From positions 434,001 to 498,000 of the forward strand of contig NDFF03000057.1 in assembly GCA_002150815.3 (NCBI GenBank): a DNA stretch of 64,000 nt, given 5' to 3'. Origin of the DNA: Grammothele lineata. Taxonomy: Eukaryota > Basidiomycota > Agaricomycetes > Polyporales > Polyporaceae. The notes below the pieces were generated by a model. That model was not told the DNA's origin, searched no databases, and saw only the letters and a list, made by a program, of their open reading frames with translations. Shown here piece after piece: positions 25,631 to 37,252 of this stretch. The stretch's first letter is position 1, and each line of letters begins with the position of its first letter. Made by a program: the position numbers and the translations under genes.

Positions 25631-27215
25631 GGCGCGGGTGAGATGGCTAGGAGGGGTGGTGTGTACAGTACAACTTGGAAGTTGTGCTGTTGTAGGCACA
25701 GGCGAAGTCGGAGGATGTGAAGCGCTCGTGGACGGGCGCTTAACCAAACTCATGTAGCCAACGCTGAGCCGACGGCTGCCGAGGTTTGACTTTGACTATG
25801 TAGTGATTCACTCGATTCAATACTCCTCTGACATTAGTTCGTTGGGCGACATGGATTACAACAATTTCTGTGGGCTGTCTGGGGTCGCAACATAGCAAAA
25901 GGCATCAAATACCGGCTACCAATTTAACGAGCTCTTCGGTGGGTATTCGTTTGCCACCCTCGAAGTCGCCTCGTCATACGTAGCAGTTTAGCAGTTGAAA
26001 TCCTTATAGACGCGCTCATATTCACAGAATCCGCCGCAATATGGAAGACACGAGCTGGGGACAACACAGCATTTGGATACTTTCGCTGTTGTTGTACCCA
26101 AAATGACGTGAAGCGCATTCGGGGATGCACCTTCGCCGGAGGATCGAGCAGTGGCCAGCACTGATGGTACCTACGATGGACCGCGTAACTCGGACGAACC
26201 GCGACACATGCCATAGAGGGCTAACGGACTACATATGCACGTACTGCGTATGCGGTCAAAAATCTGTGCATCTGCTCCTCGGGAAGCTGATGACGTGGGC
26301 GTTGAATGCAAGCAATTATACCGGGCCTAATTGGGCGGCGGCTTGAAGCGGACCGACAAAATTGAGCGCTCCCGTTGACGTTGGTTCCCTGCATCATCGC
26401 TCTGGTCAAAGTACCGAGTTCTGCGACCCCATACAGCCGGTATACGCATACCTACAGCCGCCGTCTGTTTCATCTGAGGATTAGGTCATTGGCGTCGCAT
26501 AGAGGTCCAAGCCTCCGACAAAACCTGGGGACTTTGCTGAAGTGTCGCCTTCTAGTGATTCGCTATTTGCACCCGATTATTGGGTGGGAACAGAGACGCG
26601 AATGCCGAGGTGAGAGACACGAATTTGGTATCCAGTGGACACTCAATGACTCTTCGCCCGGTGCTTCCCCGCAGGAAACTAGGGAGCGCAAAGAGGCGTG
26701 AATCAAGGCGCGTGCGCGGAGGTTCGACGTGAGAAGCGCCTCATCAGACAGATGCGGGGAAGGTGCGTGCATGCGTTTCCTCGCACGGACAGACGCGACT
26801 TCATACACTTGTCCGAAGACCGACTCGAAGGCCAGACGCAAGCTTCGGCGGGAGCGGCCCCGCCCACTCCGCCATGTATGCCACTCGGGTGTGGACGCGC
26901 CCGAACTTCAGTGCTACTGCCTAAACAATTAATCATGAGTCGTGCTCGGGGCGGCCGTCGTGGTACCTTGCCAGGCTTCGAAGGCGGTCCCGTGAGGAGC
27001 CCCGGCTTCGCCCTAAGTTCAAACTCACCGGCTGTCCTGGCATCACTCTCGCGTCGCGGATCTGACGCCTACGCGTTCTGGCAGTCGGTCTGACGTTCTT
27101 CGCTCCCCGTGTCATACGACGGAACGTTCTCCGGCGCGAACGCGGCCTCGTCCACTATGTATATAAACTCTTCCTACGACCCTCTCACCTCCTCGTCCGC
27201 CACTTCTCCGCCGTC
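25631..27215. other. 1.6-kb intergenic region
   Basis: Lower coding potential than its surroundings. Both strands carry several short open frames without domain-like sequence. A minus-strand peptide ending near 25910 (GDFEGGKRIPTEELVKLV) has protein-like composition and could be a remnant exon. The right end is the Ppo promoter with a TATA box at 27160-27167. No gene is called. Confidence 0.4.
27160..27167 (+). promoter_or_regulatory. TATA box of the Ppo-type gene
   Basis: TATATAAA lies 49-56 bases before the ATG at 27216, followed by a pyrimidine-rich leader. This implies a very short 5'UTR. Confidence 0.6.
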
Positions 27216-30200
27216 ATGTCTACCCTCACGTCCAAGCTCACCAGACGCTTCTCGTCCGTCTCCACCGATGGCACCGAGGCCCCGCCCACACCCTCCTCCT
27301 CGCAGCCTATGAAGGGTTTCCAGGAGTTCCGCGACAAGGTCCGCAGTTTTTATAGAGTTCGATTGTGTCATTATGCTCACTTCTCCGGGCCGGCCGTTTT
27401 ACAGGTCAAGGAGCACCTCCCATTCGCGTCTGACCTGTCCACCATCGTAAGAATCTGCTTGCTCCGGAGTTGTTTGTTCAGCTCATACAGCTCCGTACAG
27501 GACAGCATTGTCGATGCCATTACCCACTTAGACGCCATTGATGACCGCAAGATGCTGGCAAGTAGCGCATATAGTCTATCCTGCGCTGAAATACTGACTT
27601 TTGAGAAAGCTCGAGCACACGCTCGTCTACCTCTCTAACAACGCCGGTCATCCTGCAGCGGACAAGATCGAGAACGGCGTCATTCAATTACGTACGTGGG
27701 TTTTGTGGCGCCGAGATGTGGTGCCTGTGCTGAGATTACGTTTAAATGCAGTGTATAACGATCTCCCGCACCCGCCCGACACTTACGTCGGGCACCAGTA
27801 TGCCTTCCGTACGGCTGATGGCTCGAATAACAATCCGGCCAACCCGACATTGGGAAAGGCTGGGACCCCATATGCGCGTAGCGTTCCGCAGACTCACCCG
27901 CTGCCTGTCAACGAGCTCCCTGATGCTGGTTTGGTCTTCGATACCCTGCTGAGGCGTGAGAAGGTGCGTCGAAATGTACTTCTTTCGTCAAAGAGCTCAT
28001 ACGATATCCTTCTAGTTTGTTCCTCATCCTGCCGGTTTGTCGAGCATGATGTTCGCGTTTGCAGCGTTGGTCATCCACACGTAAGATCATCCCTCTATCT
28101 GGACTTTCGGCATAGCCATTGACGCGACAACAGCGTTTTCCGGACTTCCCACAAGGACGTCAGCATTAACGGCACTTCATCATACGTGGATCTGGCCCCC
28201 TTGTATGGGAACAGCGAGGAGTCCCTGAACAAGATCCGTGTGCGCGATGGCCGGGGGTTGCTTCTTCCTGACACGTTCGCCGAGGACCGTCTCTTGCTGC
28301 TTCCCCCTCCGGTCTGTGTCTTGCTTGTGTGTTTCAACCGCAATCACAACGTAAGCTTCTGCGATTTCTTGTGCTGCAGCCATGCAGCCAGGTTTTCATT
28401 ACTTTCCCTATAGTATATTGCCAAGAAGATTTTCGAGCTCAACGAGCGTTCGACGTACAAGGATCCCTCCCAATGCTCCCAGAGCGAACTTCTGGCTCAG
28501 GAGGAAGAAATCTTCCAGACAGCGCGTTTGGTGAACTGTGGCTGGTTCGGGTCGGCGGTGTTCTCGGACTACGTCGCCGCCATCCTCGGTCTTGTGAGGC
28601 AGGGGAGCAGCTGGAGCTTGAACCCGTTCGAGGAGATTAGGAATTTGGACCATTCGCTGTTTGAACGCGGCCGTGGGAACGCTTGCAGTGTTGAAGTGAG
28701 TACCATGCATCTCCATCCTTTCTCCGGGGCGTATACTCAGCCAAGCACAGTTCAATTGCTTGTACAGGTGGCACGCCACAACCTCCGAGAAGGATGAGAA
28801 GTGGGTAGAGACCATGGGCCAGAAACTGTTTGGTGATAAGCCCGTCGAGTCGGTGAGGGCCATAATTTCTTGTTAGACATCATGGGTACATCTAACTCGT
28901 CTCAGCTTACGATTCAAGACTTCCGCTCTATGGCCCAGAAGGTCATGGCTCAGGAGCCTGATGTCTCCCACTGGACTTTTGGCGAGTGCGTCAACTCCTT
29001 GCTATTCCACCCCATAACATATTCCTGATGGATATGCCACGCATATAGTCTGACTCGCGACGAGAAGACAAACATGTTCGACACTACGAAGCTCGCCGCC
29101 ATCCTGAAGGACGCGTAAGTCGATGTATTACGAACCCCGCTTTACGAACGCTAAACACTCCGCAGTACCGAGCAGCCCGCGGGTGCATTTGGGGCTCGCC
29201 ACACGCCCCATGTCATGCGGTTGCATGAGATCATGGGCATCGAGCAAAATCGCGCTTGGGGTGTCTGTTCGCTGAACGACTTCCGCAAGTTCCTCGGGCT
29301 GAAGAGTCAGTTCCCCGTGTACTTAAAATATGGCTAGGACTAAAGCTAACGAACCTTCAGCTTACTCTAGCTTCCTGGAGTGGAACGAAGACCCAGAGAT
29401 TGCCAGCGCCGCAGAGAAGCTCTATGGGAGCATCGACAAATTGGAGTTGTACGTAGGTCTTCAGGCGGAGCAGGCTAAACCGGTCATTCCTGGTGCTGGA
29501 CTTTGCCCAGGTAAGCACTCCCCGCACAACGCTACCTTTCATTTGCTGAAGTGCCTCGCAGCGTACACTGTCAGTCGCGCCATCTTGGCCGACGCTATCG
29601 CGCTCACCCGTGGTGACCGCTTCTTCACGTCCGAGTACACGCCGTACAACCTCACCGCATGGGGCTTTGCGGACTGCCAGCGCGACCCGGACGGCCCGGG
29701 CAACGGCAGCATGCTCGGCCGGCTGCTCCTGCGCACGCTCCCGGGCGAATACACGAACAATAGCTCGTACGCGTGGTTCCCGCTCATGACCCCGCCTGCG
29801 ATGCAGAAAATCCTGAAGAACCTGGGGGACATCAACACGTACGACCTAGCACGGCCTGTAACGGCGAAGGAGGTCCCGATCTCGACATCGTACGCGGACG
29901 TGAAGATGGTGCTTACGGACGAGAGCTACTTCGGAACGGGTTTCCCCGACCGGGTCAAACAGCTCGTGACGGGCGATGGGTGAGCGCTGCCAGACTCTAC
30001 ATCTTCAGTGGGACGCAGAGTTTCTGACAATGAATCACCAGGTTCTTCATCGCGTCTCGGGACCCTGCAAAGGCCGCCCGCGAGAGGCGCGGTCTCGTCG
30101 AGGTCATGATGGGCGCCCCGAAATTCGAGGAGACCGTCAAGCGCTTCTTCTTCGACAAGACCCGCGAGCTCATGCAGCGCGAGGCGTGCCGCTCTGTCGG

Positions 30201-31764
30201 CACCTCCACGCACACCGTGGATATCGTGCGGGATGTACTCAAGCTCGTGCCCATCTACTGGGTCTGCGACATGGTACGTCCGCTTTGGCCCATGTAAGCG
30301 TGAATGGCGCTAACTTGCAGTGGCGGTTGCTGTAGACTGGGATCCGCCTGAAGACCACACCCAACGGGGATGGCGACTACACGCCCTCAGACCTGTTCGA
30401 CATTCTCGCGGATGCGTACGCTTACCTCTTCCTCGATGTCGAGGCCGGTCAACTCCCGACGCTCCGCAAGCACGTCACCGCCAACATCGACAAGCTCCTC
30501 GGGCACATCCGCCGGCAGTTTGGTGGCTCGAGGGTAAGTAGTCCCTTCCCCCTTCCCACTTGTGCAGGTTCGTGTTCGGGACAGCTGACTTTAGCGAACT
30601 GAGACTAGTTGTTCATCGCGGGTTTGATGGAGACGGTATCCAACCTGTTCTCAAAGGGCGACAAGACTGAGAAGCACGCGTTCACGGAGCGCCTGCGCGG
30701 GCTCGGCCTCGACGTCGACACGCAGTGCAACATGGTGCTCGCGCTCATGGTCGGCTCGACCGTGGAGCTGTCTCAAGGTCTGTCGCCCTAAAGTTTTTCC
30801 CTCAGGAGATTGCAGAGACTGATGGGATTGGACGTGGGTAGCGATGGTGAATGTGGTGAACTACTACTTGGACCCGTTGAAGCCGCGGGACGTTCAGACT
30901 ATTTGTGCGCGGTCAAAGCTCGATGGCCCTCTGGACCCCAAGGATGAGAGGCTGCTGCAGGGCTACGTTCTCGAGGCTTGCCGTGAGTGTCGTCCCGTTT
31001 TCACGGGCTGTCGAGATGCTGAATAAAGACGCTCTAGGTCTTGATCCTACGTTCCGCGGTGTTTACCGTGAGTTTTCCTCGTACCATCCCACAGCGGCAG
31101 ATTGTTTAAGTGATTTGGTTTGACAGGCGAGGTTGTTAAGGATGTGACGATGAGCCAAGGCCCTATGAAAGCTGGGCAGCGTATCTTCATCGACGTCTCA
31201 AAAGCAAACACGAGTGTACGCTTGCGTGTTATAATACAAAGGCCGAGTTACTGATAGCGAATTTTCTATTCCACAGGGCCAGGGCTTCACTTCGCCCAAC
31301 GAAGTCAACCCGAACCGGAACATGAGCGAGTACCTCGTCATCGACGGAGCCGCGTCGTGCCTCGGGATTGACTTCTCCTCAATGGTTAGTACTTCAGCGC
31401 TCAGCATCGGTCTTTGATGTCTCTCGACTCGGCGCCGGGCTGATAACATGGTCATTACAGCTCGTCGTGCAATCCCTCCGCGCCGTGTACAGCTTCAAGG
31501 GCATCGCCCTCGCCCCCGGTCTTAGCGGAACGCTCAAGCGGTATGTGCATCATCGTCCGGCGATGGGAGGCTGAGCTGTAACGATGTTTTTCTTGCACAG
31601 CTATAAGGACGATACTTTGACGAGCCGCTGGGCGTACCTGAGCAACGACTCGCACCTGGCGCCGTGGGCGAAGTCGATGCTGGTGCAGGTGAGCGACCAT
31701 AATCATTCCCGAAGGGAACGGAAGACCGCTCACGCGCGGGTGCTTCGTCCAGTACCAAGCTTGA
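27216..31764 (+). CDS. ppo: Ppo / linoleate diol synthase-type fatty-acid dioxygenase (haem peroxidase-P450 fusion)
   Basis: Bifunctional oxylipin enzyme. The N-terminal animal-haem-peroxidase domain oxygenates linoleic/oleic acid, and the C-terminal P450-like domain rearranges the hydroperoxide. The products act as developmental signals in fungi. About 1,060 aa, with some 20 short introns. Peroxidase landmarks are the distal-His region AALVIHTVFRTSHKD, SSYVDLAPLYG, and YRWH carrying the radical Tyr and proximal His. P450 landmarks are QCNMVLALMVGSTVELSQ (I helix), ExxR as EACR in YVLEACRLDP, and a Cys in DGAASCLGIDF that keeps GxxxCxG. Intron 27558-27609 appears to use a GC donor. The last exon encodes only YQA and the stop (31753-31764). 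The start follows a TATA box. Confidence 0.9.
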
Positions 31765-32561
31765 TTCGTCTGACCTCATGTGCTGGAGGGTTGCTTCATG
31801 CTTTTGTCTCTGCTTCTGTCCGACGTATGCGTAGTTATCATTGCTCGAATAATCCTATGTCTTACCGTACACCGATATGCAATGTGTATTTTCTTGCTAG
31901 TCAAGTCTAAGTCTCCTGAGGAGAACCATGCCCAGGCTGGGCGCACTTCTGACGGCGCGACGACATACCCTACATATTGTCTTGCCGTGAAATCAATGCG
32001 GTGTGCGCGAGGTTTCCTGTTGGCCGGAGTTGTAGTGGGTCAAAGTCGTATCTACTATCGACTATCTCCGGTCCGCAGCGCAGCGGCGCTGACCAGTCCT
32101 GCCTGCTTACGATTCATGCCGCAAACCCGCGGCATCGCCCACAGTCTGATACTTGGCCGTAGGATTTCAACCTTTTGCGCCGTTATAATGCTTTTTGAAT
32201 CGCAGGCTGTGCCCGGGGTCGTCGAGGCCGAGCTGCATCACGACGCGCGTGTAGATTTTGAACGTCGCGGTCGGTGCTGAAAAGAGACGGATCAGCGCTG
32301 AGAGCTATGCCCCAGGGCCGCGTCATGGATGGCCCTCCATCCGGCCGGAATGACGCCGATGCTCCCGACCGGGCGAAACCCTCACTCTCACCGTCCCATT
32401 TATGATGCTGTCTTTCTCTGGACGCCCCCATTTCTCTCCCGCGCTGTCTTATATCCTTTCCCCTTCCTCCTACGAGCATCCGTAATCTCTCGGTCGACCC
32501 ACCCCTCTCAGGAGCTCACACCACCATACTAATCCGACACACACCTTGGACTGAAACACCC
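31765..32561. other. Intergenic: Ppo 3' flank and phospholipase promoter
   Basis: 797 bases with no supported gene. A TATAT-containing, pyrimidine-rich stretch near 32445-32470 is the likely core promoter of the downstream gene. Confidence 0.45.
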
Positions 32562-34332
32562 ATGTCCGCCGAAGCATCCACGTCCACACTGGCCGCGCCC
32601 TCCGCCTCCACGGCGCCCTCCTCCGCGCGGCCTGTGCATCTCCTCGTCCTCATCCACGGGATGTGGGGCAACCCGATCCACCTGGACGAGGCGCGGCGCA
32701 TCATGCAGGAGCGGCGTGCGGACCCTTCTGAAGCGGGCGAGGAAGGCGCGCGCGGGCCTGGGGGCGAGCGGTTGCATATCCTCGTCGCGGAAACGAACCG
32801 CGACGATGGGACGTACGACGGGATCGACTGGGGCGGTGAGCGTGTCGCCGAGGAGGTACGTGTGATTTGCGGATCGCGAGATACCGGGCTCTGACGGACG
32901 GAATGGGTTCTGCAGATCCTCGAGGAGGTGAAGACGCTGGAGAAGGACGGAAACAAGGTGACGCGCTTCTCGGTGACGGGGTACAGCTTGGGTGGGCTCA
33001 TTGCGCGATATGTCGTGGGGTATGTCTTTCGTAACCTTTGACCCGACTACTGCTGAGGATCCTGCATGCAGCATTCTCCAGCAGCGCGGGTTCTTCGACA
33101 ATGTTGCGCCTGTCAATTTCAACACCATCGCAACCCCGCATATAGGTCTTCCCAAATATCCCACTTTCCTTTCCTCCCTTACGACGTTCTTTGGTCCAAA
33201 ACTACTCTCGAGGACGGGCGAGCAGTTCTATGCCGTATGTGCCGTTCATCAATATCCTTCCGCCCAGATTCTGAACACTAGCTCGCAGGTCGACAAGTGG
33301 TCGAAGAATGGCCGGCCACTATTAGAAGTCATGGCGGATCCGAGTATGTTTACCCCTTGCGCCGTATGGGAAGATGTCATGCTAACGTGTACGCTGCAAA
33401 GACCGCATATTCTTCCAAGCACTCTCTAGCTTTCAGCACGTTCGCATATACGCGAACGCCGTCAATGATGTTACCGTTCCTTATGTCACAGCTGCTATCG
33501 AGTCCGAGGATATTTTCATCGATCATGCTTTCAATGGAATTCAAGTGTATGTATGCTTCCCTGGATGCAGTCTTGGCCCCTCTCATAGGAACGGCCTACA
33601 GAGAACTAGACGAACAATACGCACCTATAGTCAAATCTTATAGCTTGCCGGTGGAATTGCAAACACTCACTAAAGCGCGCCCCTTGTCACGGGAGTGGTT
33701 CAAGCGGATGAAGCCCGACAGACCTCTCCTCCCTCCCGCGCTACAATTCAGTTTCCCGTACAACATCGTATGTAGACCTTTTTACCTCCTGCAGGAAAGT
33801 TATTGACTTTGCTGCTTAGCTCCTTATGCTCGTCACGCCTATCCTCATACCTCTTGTCATGTCCCTCGTCATCACCCGTCTTTCCCTCGCCTCGCGATCA
33901 TCCCGCGAACGCATCAAGTTACTTGAGAAGGAAGAGAGCGGCACGGAGCGTCTTGCGCACATCATCGGCCGACTGGAGCGCGAAGTCGAGGACGCCGTCA
34001 TCGACATGTTCGACGGCGACGCTGCAGAGGCCGGCGCCGCTAGCCAAGCTGCGCATGCAGACAAAATGGGCTCAGAGCCATCCACCGCCGTCGTGTCTGC
34101 AAAACAGGCGAAGAAGGCCGCCGCGGAGGACGGCCAGCCGGTGTTGCGCGACGTGCAGAAGAAGATGGTGAAGTGGCTGAACTCGCTGCCTGGGCTGAAA
34201 AAGGAGCTGGTGTACATCCACCCGGTCCGCAACTCGCATGCGGTCATCATCTCGCGGGACGTGAAGCGCTTCCCGTCGCACAAGGAGGGCGAGGGTGTCC
34301 TAAGGCACTGGGCGGACCATCTGATCATGTGA
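32562..34332 (+). CDS. DUF676 serine esterase, LPL1/ROG1-like phospholipase
   Basis: Alpha/beta-hydrolase of the DUF676 family, which includes the yeast lipid-droplet phospholipase Lpl1 and Rog1. About 470 aa in several exons. The oxyanion region HLLVLIHGMWGNPIHLDE comes early, then GTYDGIDWGGERVAEE, then the nucleophile elbow TGYSLGGLIARYVVG with GxSxG (Ser nucleophile), then ILQQRGFFDNVAPVNF and the conserved FNTIATPHIG. The acid segment may be NAVNDVTVPY and the catalytic His lies later. A hydrophobic stretch LLMLVTPILIPLVMSLVITR is a membrane or droplet anchor. The C-terminus is charged, with a conserved-looking end VRNSHAVIISRD. It lies 0.8 kb downstream of the fatty-acid oxygenase on the same strand. 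Confidence 0.86.
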
Positions 34333-34683
34333 TGACGGGTGTGGGTGGACAGGTTGCTTTGTGAGTGGACAGGTGTATTTATCGTTTGTGGTGCGCTTGC
34401 GCTGTGATGTTCGCTCTTTGGTCTTGTGAAAGTGTATCTTACAATGGTTTCCATAGGAATACTATACCGCTTACCTTAGTCACTTGTGGTCAATGTTAGC
34501 TTTTTTGACGTAGCAGCCGCAGCCCGGAGCTCGAAGCGCTTTGGTGAGTGGCCCGTAGGAACGCCCATACAAAGCGCACTATGGGGCAGCTGCCGCTCTC
34601 ATATATATGGGTGGCCGCATATGTAGGAGTAACCGTCTTTCCCCAATTGCTGCTCCATCCAACCTCCGCTGCGCAGAGGCAAG
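34333..34683. other. Intergenic, 351 bases
   Basis: 3' flank of the phospholipase and promoter of the first coiled-coil gene. A TATATAT run lies at about 34601-34608 on the plus strand, some 80 bases before the ATG. Confidence 0.4.
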
Positions 34684-36573
34684 ATGGCCCCCACCAAGCC
34701 AACATATGGCCAACGTAGGTTCAGTTTCTCGAGCCACTCCTACACCACTACTGACGTCCACCTGCAGATATGTGCAAACAAATTCGTCTGATGGGGAGCA
34801 AGTCGTTCAGTGAAGCTGAAATGGTTCACAAAGGTGCGTATTTCGCTACTTCTGAAGGCTACGATGACGTCTCATCAGCCATATGAATCCGACCCACAGT
34901 CAAAATTGGTAGACAGAAAAGCATAGGCCCAGGTAGGTATAAGGTGAAGGCTGCCGTGAAGGCCAACTTAATAAAGATGGTATGTTACGGCTTCACCCCT
35001 GTCGTGCTACGCCAGATATAAGCTCACACGCCTGGACGGCAGAGTCAACACGGATGGGTGAAAAAACGCCTTGGCACGGATAGATATGTGCTCACCGACA
35101 AGGTGGCTGAAGTGTACGCTGTTCGTCGCGCGGCGTGGTTTACCTTGAAACTGATCAACGTGACGGTGATCCAGGCAATGCGCCGCGCAGAGGCAGTGCC
35201 CGGAAGACTCGCCCTCCCGCGTCGTGGGTCAGTTCTTCGATCGTCATCTTGGACGCCTCTCTAACGTGACAAAGTGGGAGGCAAGTCGAGTTTCCGCTTT
35301 CTGTGTTTCAGATATCACTGACTGACTCGTGACCGTAGCTGAATGGGATCATCGAAGAGAAGGTTGAGAAGATCGACGACCTCGAGAGGCAACTGGACGT
35401 TTGCAGGCGCGAGCATGGGCCGCAGGCGCCGGCAGAATTTGTCGGAGATGCTGTCATGGACGCGAACGTCGAGATCAGCAACCAGCCGGAGGCATTCTTG
35501 GATAACGCGAACCCTTTCAACGAGGCCGGACCGTCTGGAACGCGGCATTCCCCTGCGCCACTCAGTCGCCATGCGTCAGCATCAGGGTCCGTATGCACGG
35601 TGCTGAAGCTCGTTCCTGTACTAATGTGCCGGTCTCATCCCTCTAGTGGACCTTCTTTCCTCCCGGTTACGCCTGCTCGAAACGGCCCGAGCAAACCCTA
35701 CCCGTCGCCCGAGGACACGGGTCCATTCCCTCGTCAACAGCACTCCCACCTGCCTGCCCGCCCCTCTCCCTCCCCTTCTCTCGGGGTGCAAGAGCGCGGG
35801 GTTATTCGGGGCGCAGCGCCGAGCTCACCCCAGGCCTCCGCCTCTCTCCCTGCGCCTGACTTCCAGAGGGGCTCCAGTCCAGTGAGCTTTTGACTTCACG
35901 CTAGGTAATATCATTGAGGCGTATATTGACCGCGTTGCGTAGGCTGCCCCTGCGTTCCCCGGCGGGAATCTGGGCGACGATCCGTTCGCGACGTACAAGC
36001 GTAGGATGCGTGAGGAGACCGATGTGCTGCAGGCAGCCATGGTCCAGCGGGTAAGCCATCCCCTCCCGTCTTCTGCTAAGCCCTTCTCGTCCTCATGTAC
36101 GCGCGATCTCTAGGACGAACGTCATGCTGTGCGCGAGTCCGCGCTGCGGGCTGAAATGGAGCAGATGCGGCGAGAACTGCATGAGGTACGTCGCCTTCGT
36201 TGACGAATATACGAACGAAATAGTCGTCTAACAATCAATGCAGCTCCGTCGGCACCTCAGCGAGTGCCAGGACGCGCTCAAGCGCGGAGAGGATGCCCAG
36301 CAGCAGCAGACACGGCAGTACCAGGAGCTCCAGGAGCGCGAGGCTGCCCTCCGTGCGGACGGGTCAGCCCTGGAAGCGAAGCTGGCGCGGCTCGTGCAGG
36401 CCAACGCTGATATCCTCACCGTCGCCAACGAGCGCAATGCCGCGCTGACGCACGAGCTCGTCGAGCTTGGCGAGGAGTACTACTCCTTCGGACAGCAAGT
36501 GCAGGCATGGCTGGAAGGAGTGCGGCAGAACGTGACCGCATTCATGGGCAACCTGATGCCGAACTTTCAGTGA
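34684..36573 (+). CDS. Unknown coiled-coil protein, copy 1 of a tandem pair
   Basis: Multi-exon gene without a recognised family. It starts MAPTKPTYGQ (34684-34714). In-phase short exons then read HMCKQIRLMGSKSFSEAEM, GRYKVKAAVKANLIKM and SQHGWVKKRLGTDRYVLTDK, a basic region suggestive of a small helical or winged-helix fold. After LNGIIEEKVEKIDDLERQLD comes a Pro/Ser-rich linker with SFLPVTPARN, then long heptad-like helices (ERHAVRESALRAEMEQMRRE, LRRHLSECQDALKRGEDAQQ, and others) to the stop. The C-terminal ~180 residues are strongly coiled-coil. It shares its plan and a SFxPVTPxRN motif with the next gene. Exon joins in 34.9-35.3 kb and 35.6 kb are tentative. Confidence 0.6.
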
Positions 36574-37252
36574 TTCATCGCCCCTTTCGTCAGGAAAGAG
36601 GGCTTCCCCTTCCTTATGAGTGTCTCGTGGTTGTACGGACTCTTTCCAATGCGATAGTCTGCTCGGTTGTCGCCCTGCCGCTCATTCAATCATCTACTCG
36701 TTGCCGCCCAGATTGCCATGTGGCCAACTTCTCAGGCTCTTTGTGCATCTCGAGTGTCTGTTTGCGTGTCTGACCTTTGCACAACTTCATGCAGCTAGCG
36801 ATTCGTCTACCCTATCCCCTATCGCGTCGCACCAACGCTGCGTTGAAAGGGCGTCTTTCTGGTATTTCGAGAAGTATCTCGCTAACAGCCACAGCGCGTA
36901 GTTCCGTTCTATCTGTCGCAAAACGTGGTAATGCTTGCTTTATCTCACACGAGGACGAACAAAGGCTAATTATCCCGGCTATAGAACCCTCATTACAACG
37001 CTCTATAGGTGTTCGGTATAGATCAAGGAGTAGCAAGGGGGCATGCGGATGAACACATGTCAAGACAACGGTTTCAACACACCCTTTCCGCGCAACATAT
37101 ATGAGAGGTGAGCCGGCTTCATGCCCACCTTTATCCCTTCCCCAGACTCACGTCCCCTAACCAGTCCGCGCCCCATAACTGGATCCTTCCTTCAACCCAC
37201 TTTGACAGTGTAAATCTTGACCGAGACTTTCCAGCACCCACGAGACTTACAG
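36574..37252. other. Intergenic, 679 bases
   Basis: Between the two coiled-coil paralogues. No supported coding sequence. The first 300 bases are pyrimidine-rich 3' flank. Confidence 0.4.

Noticed and set aside
25905..26220. Minus-strand protein-like peptide ending near 25910 and a nearby open frame.
   Set aside because: Only one short stretch looks protein-like. No joined exons, start or recognisable family could be built.
26700..27095. Overlapping open frames before the Ppo gene.
   Set aside because: Composition is random-like, there is no family similarity, and they lie just upstream of the TATA box.
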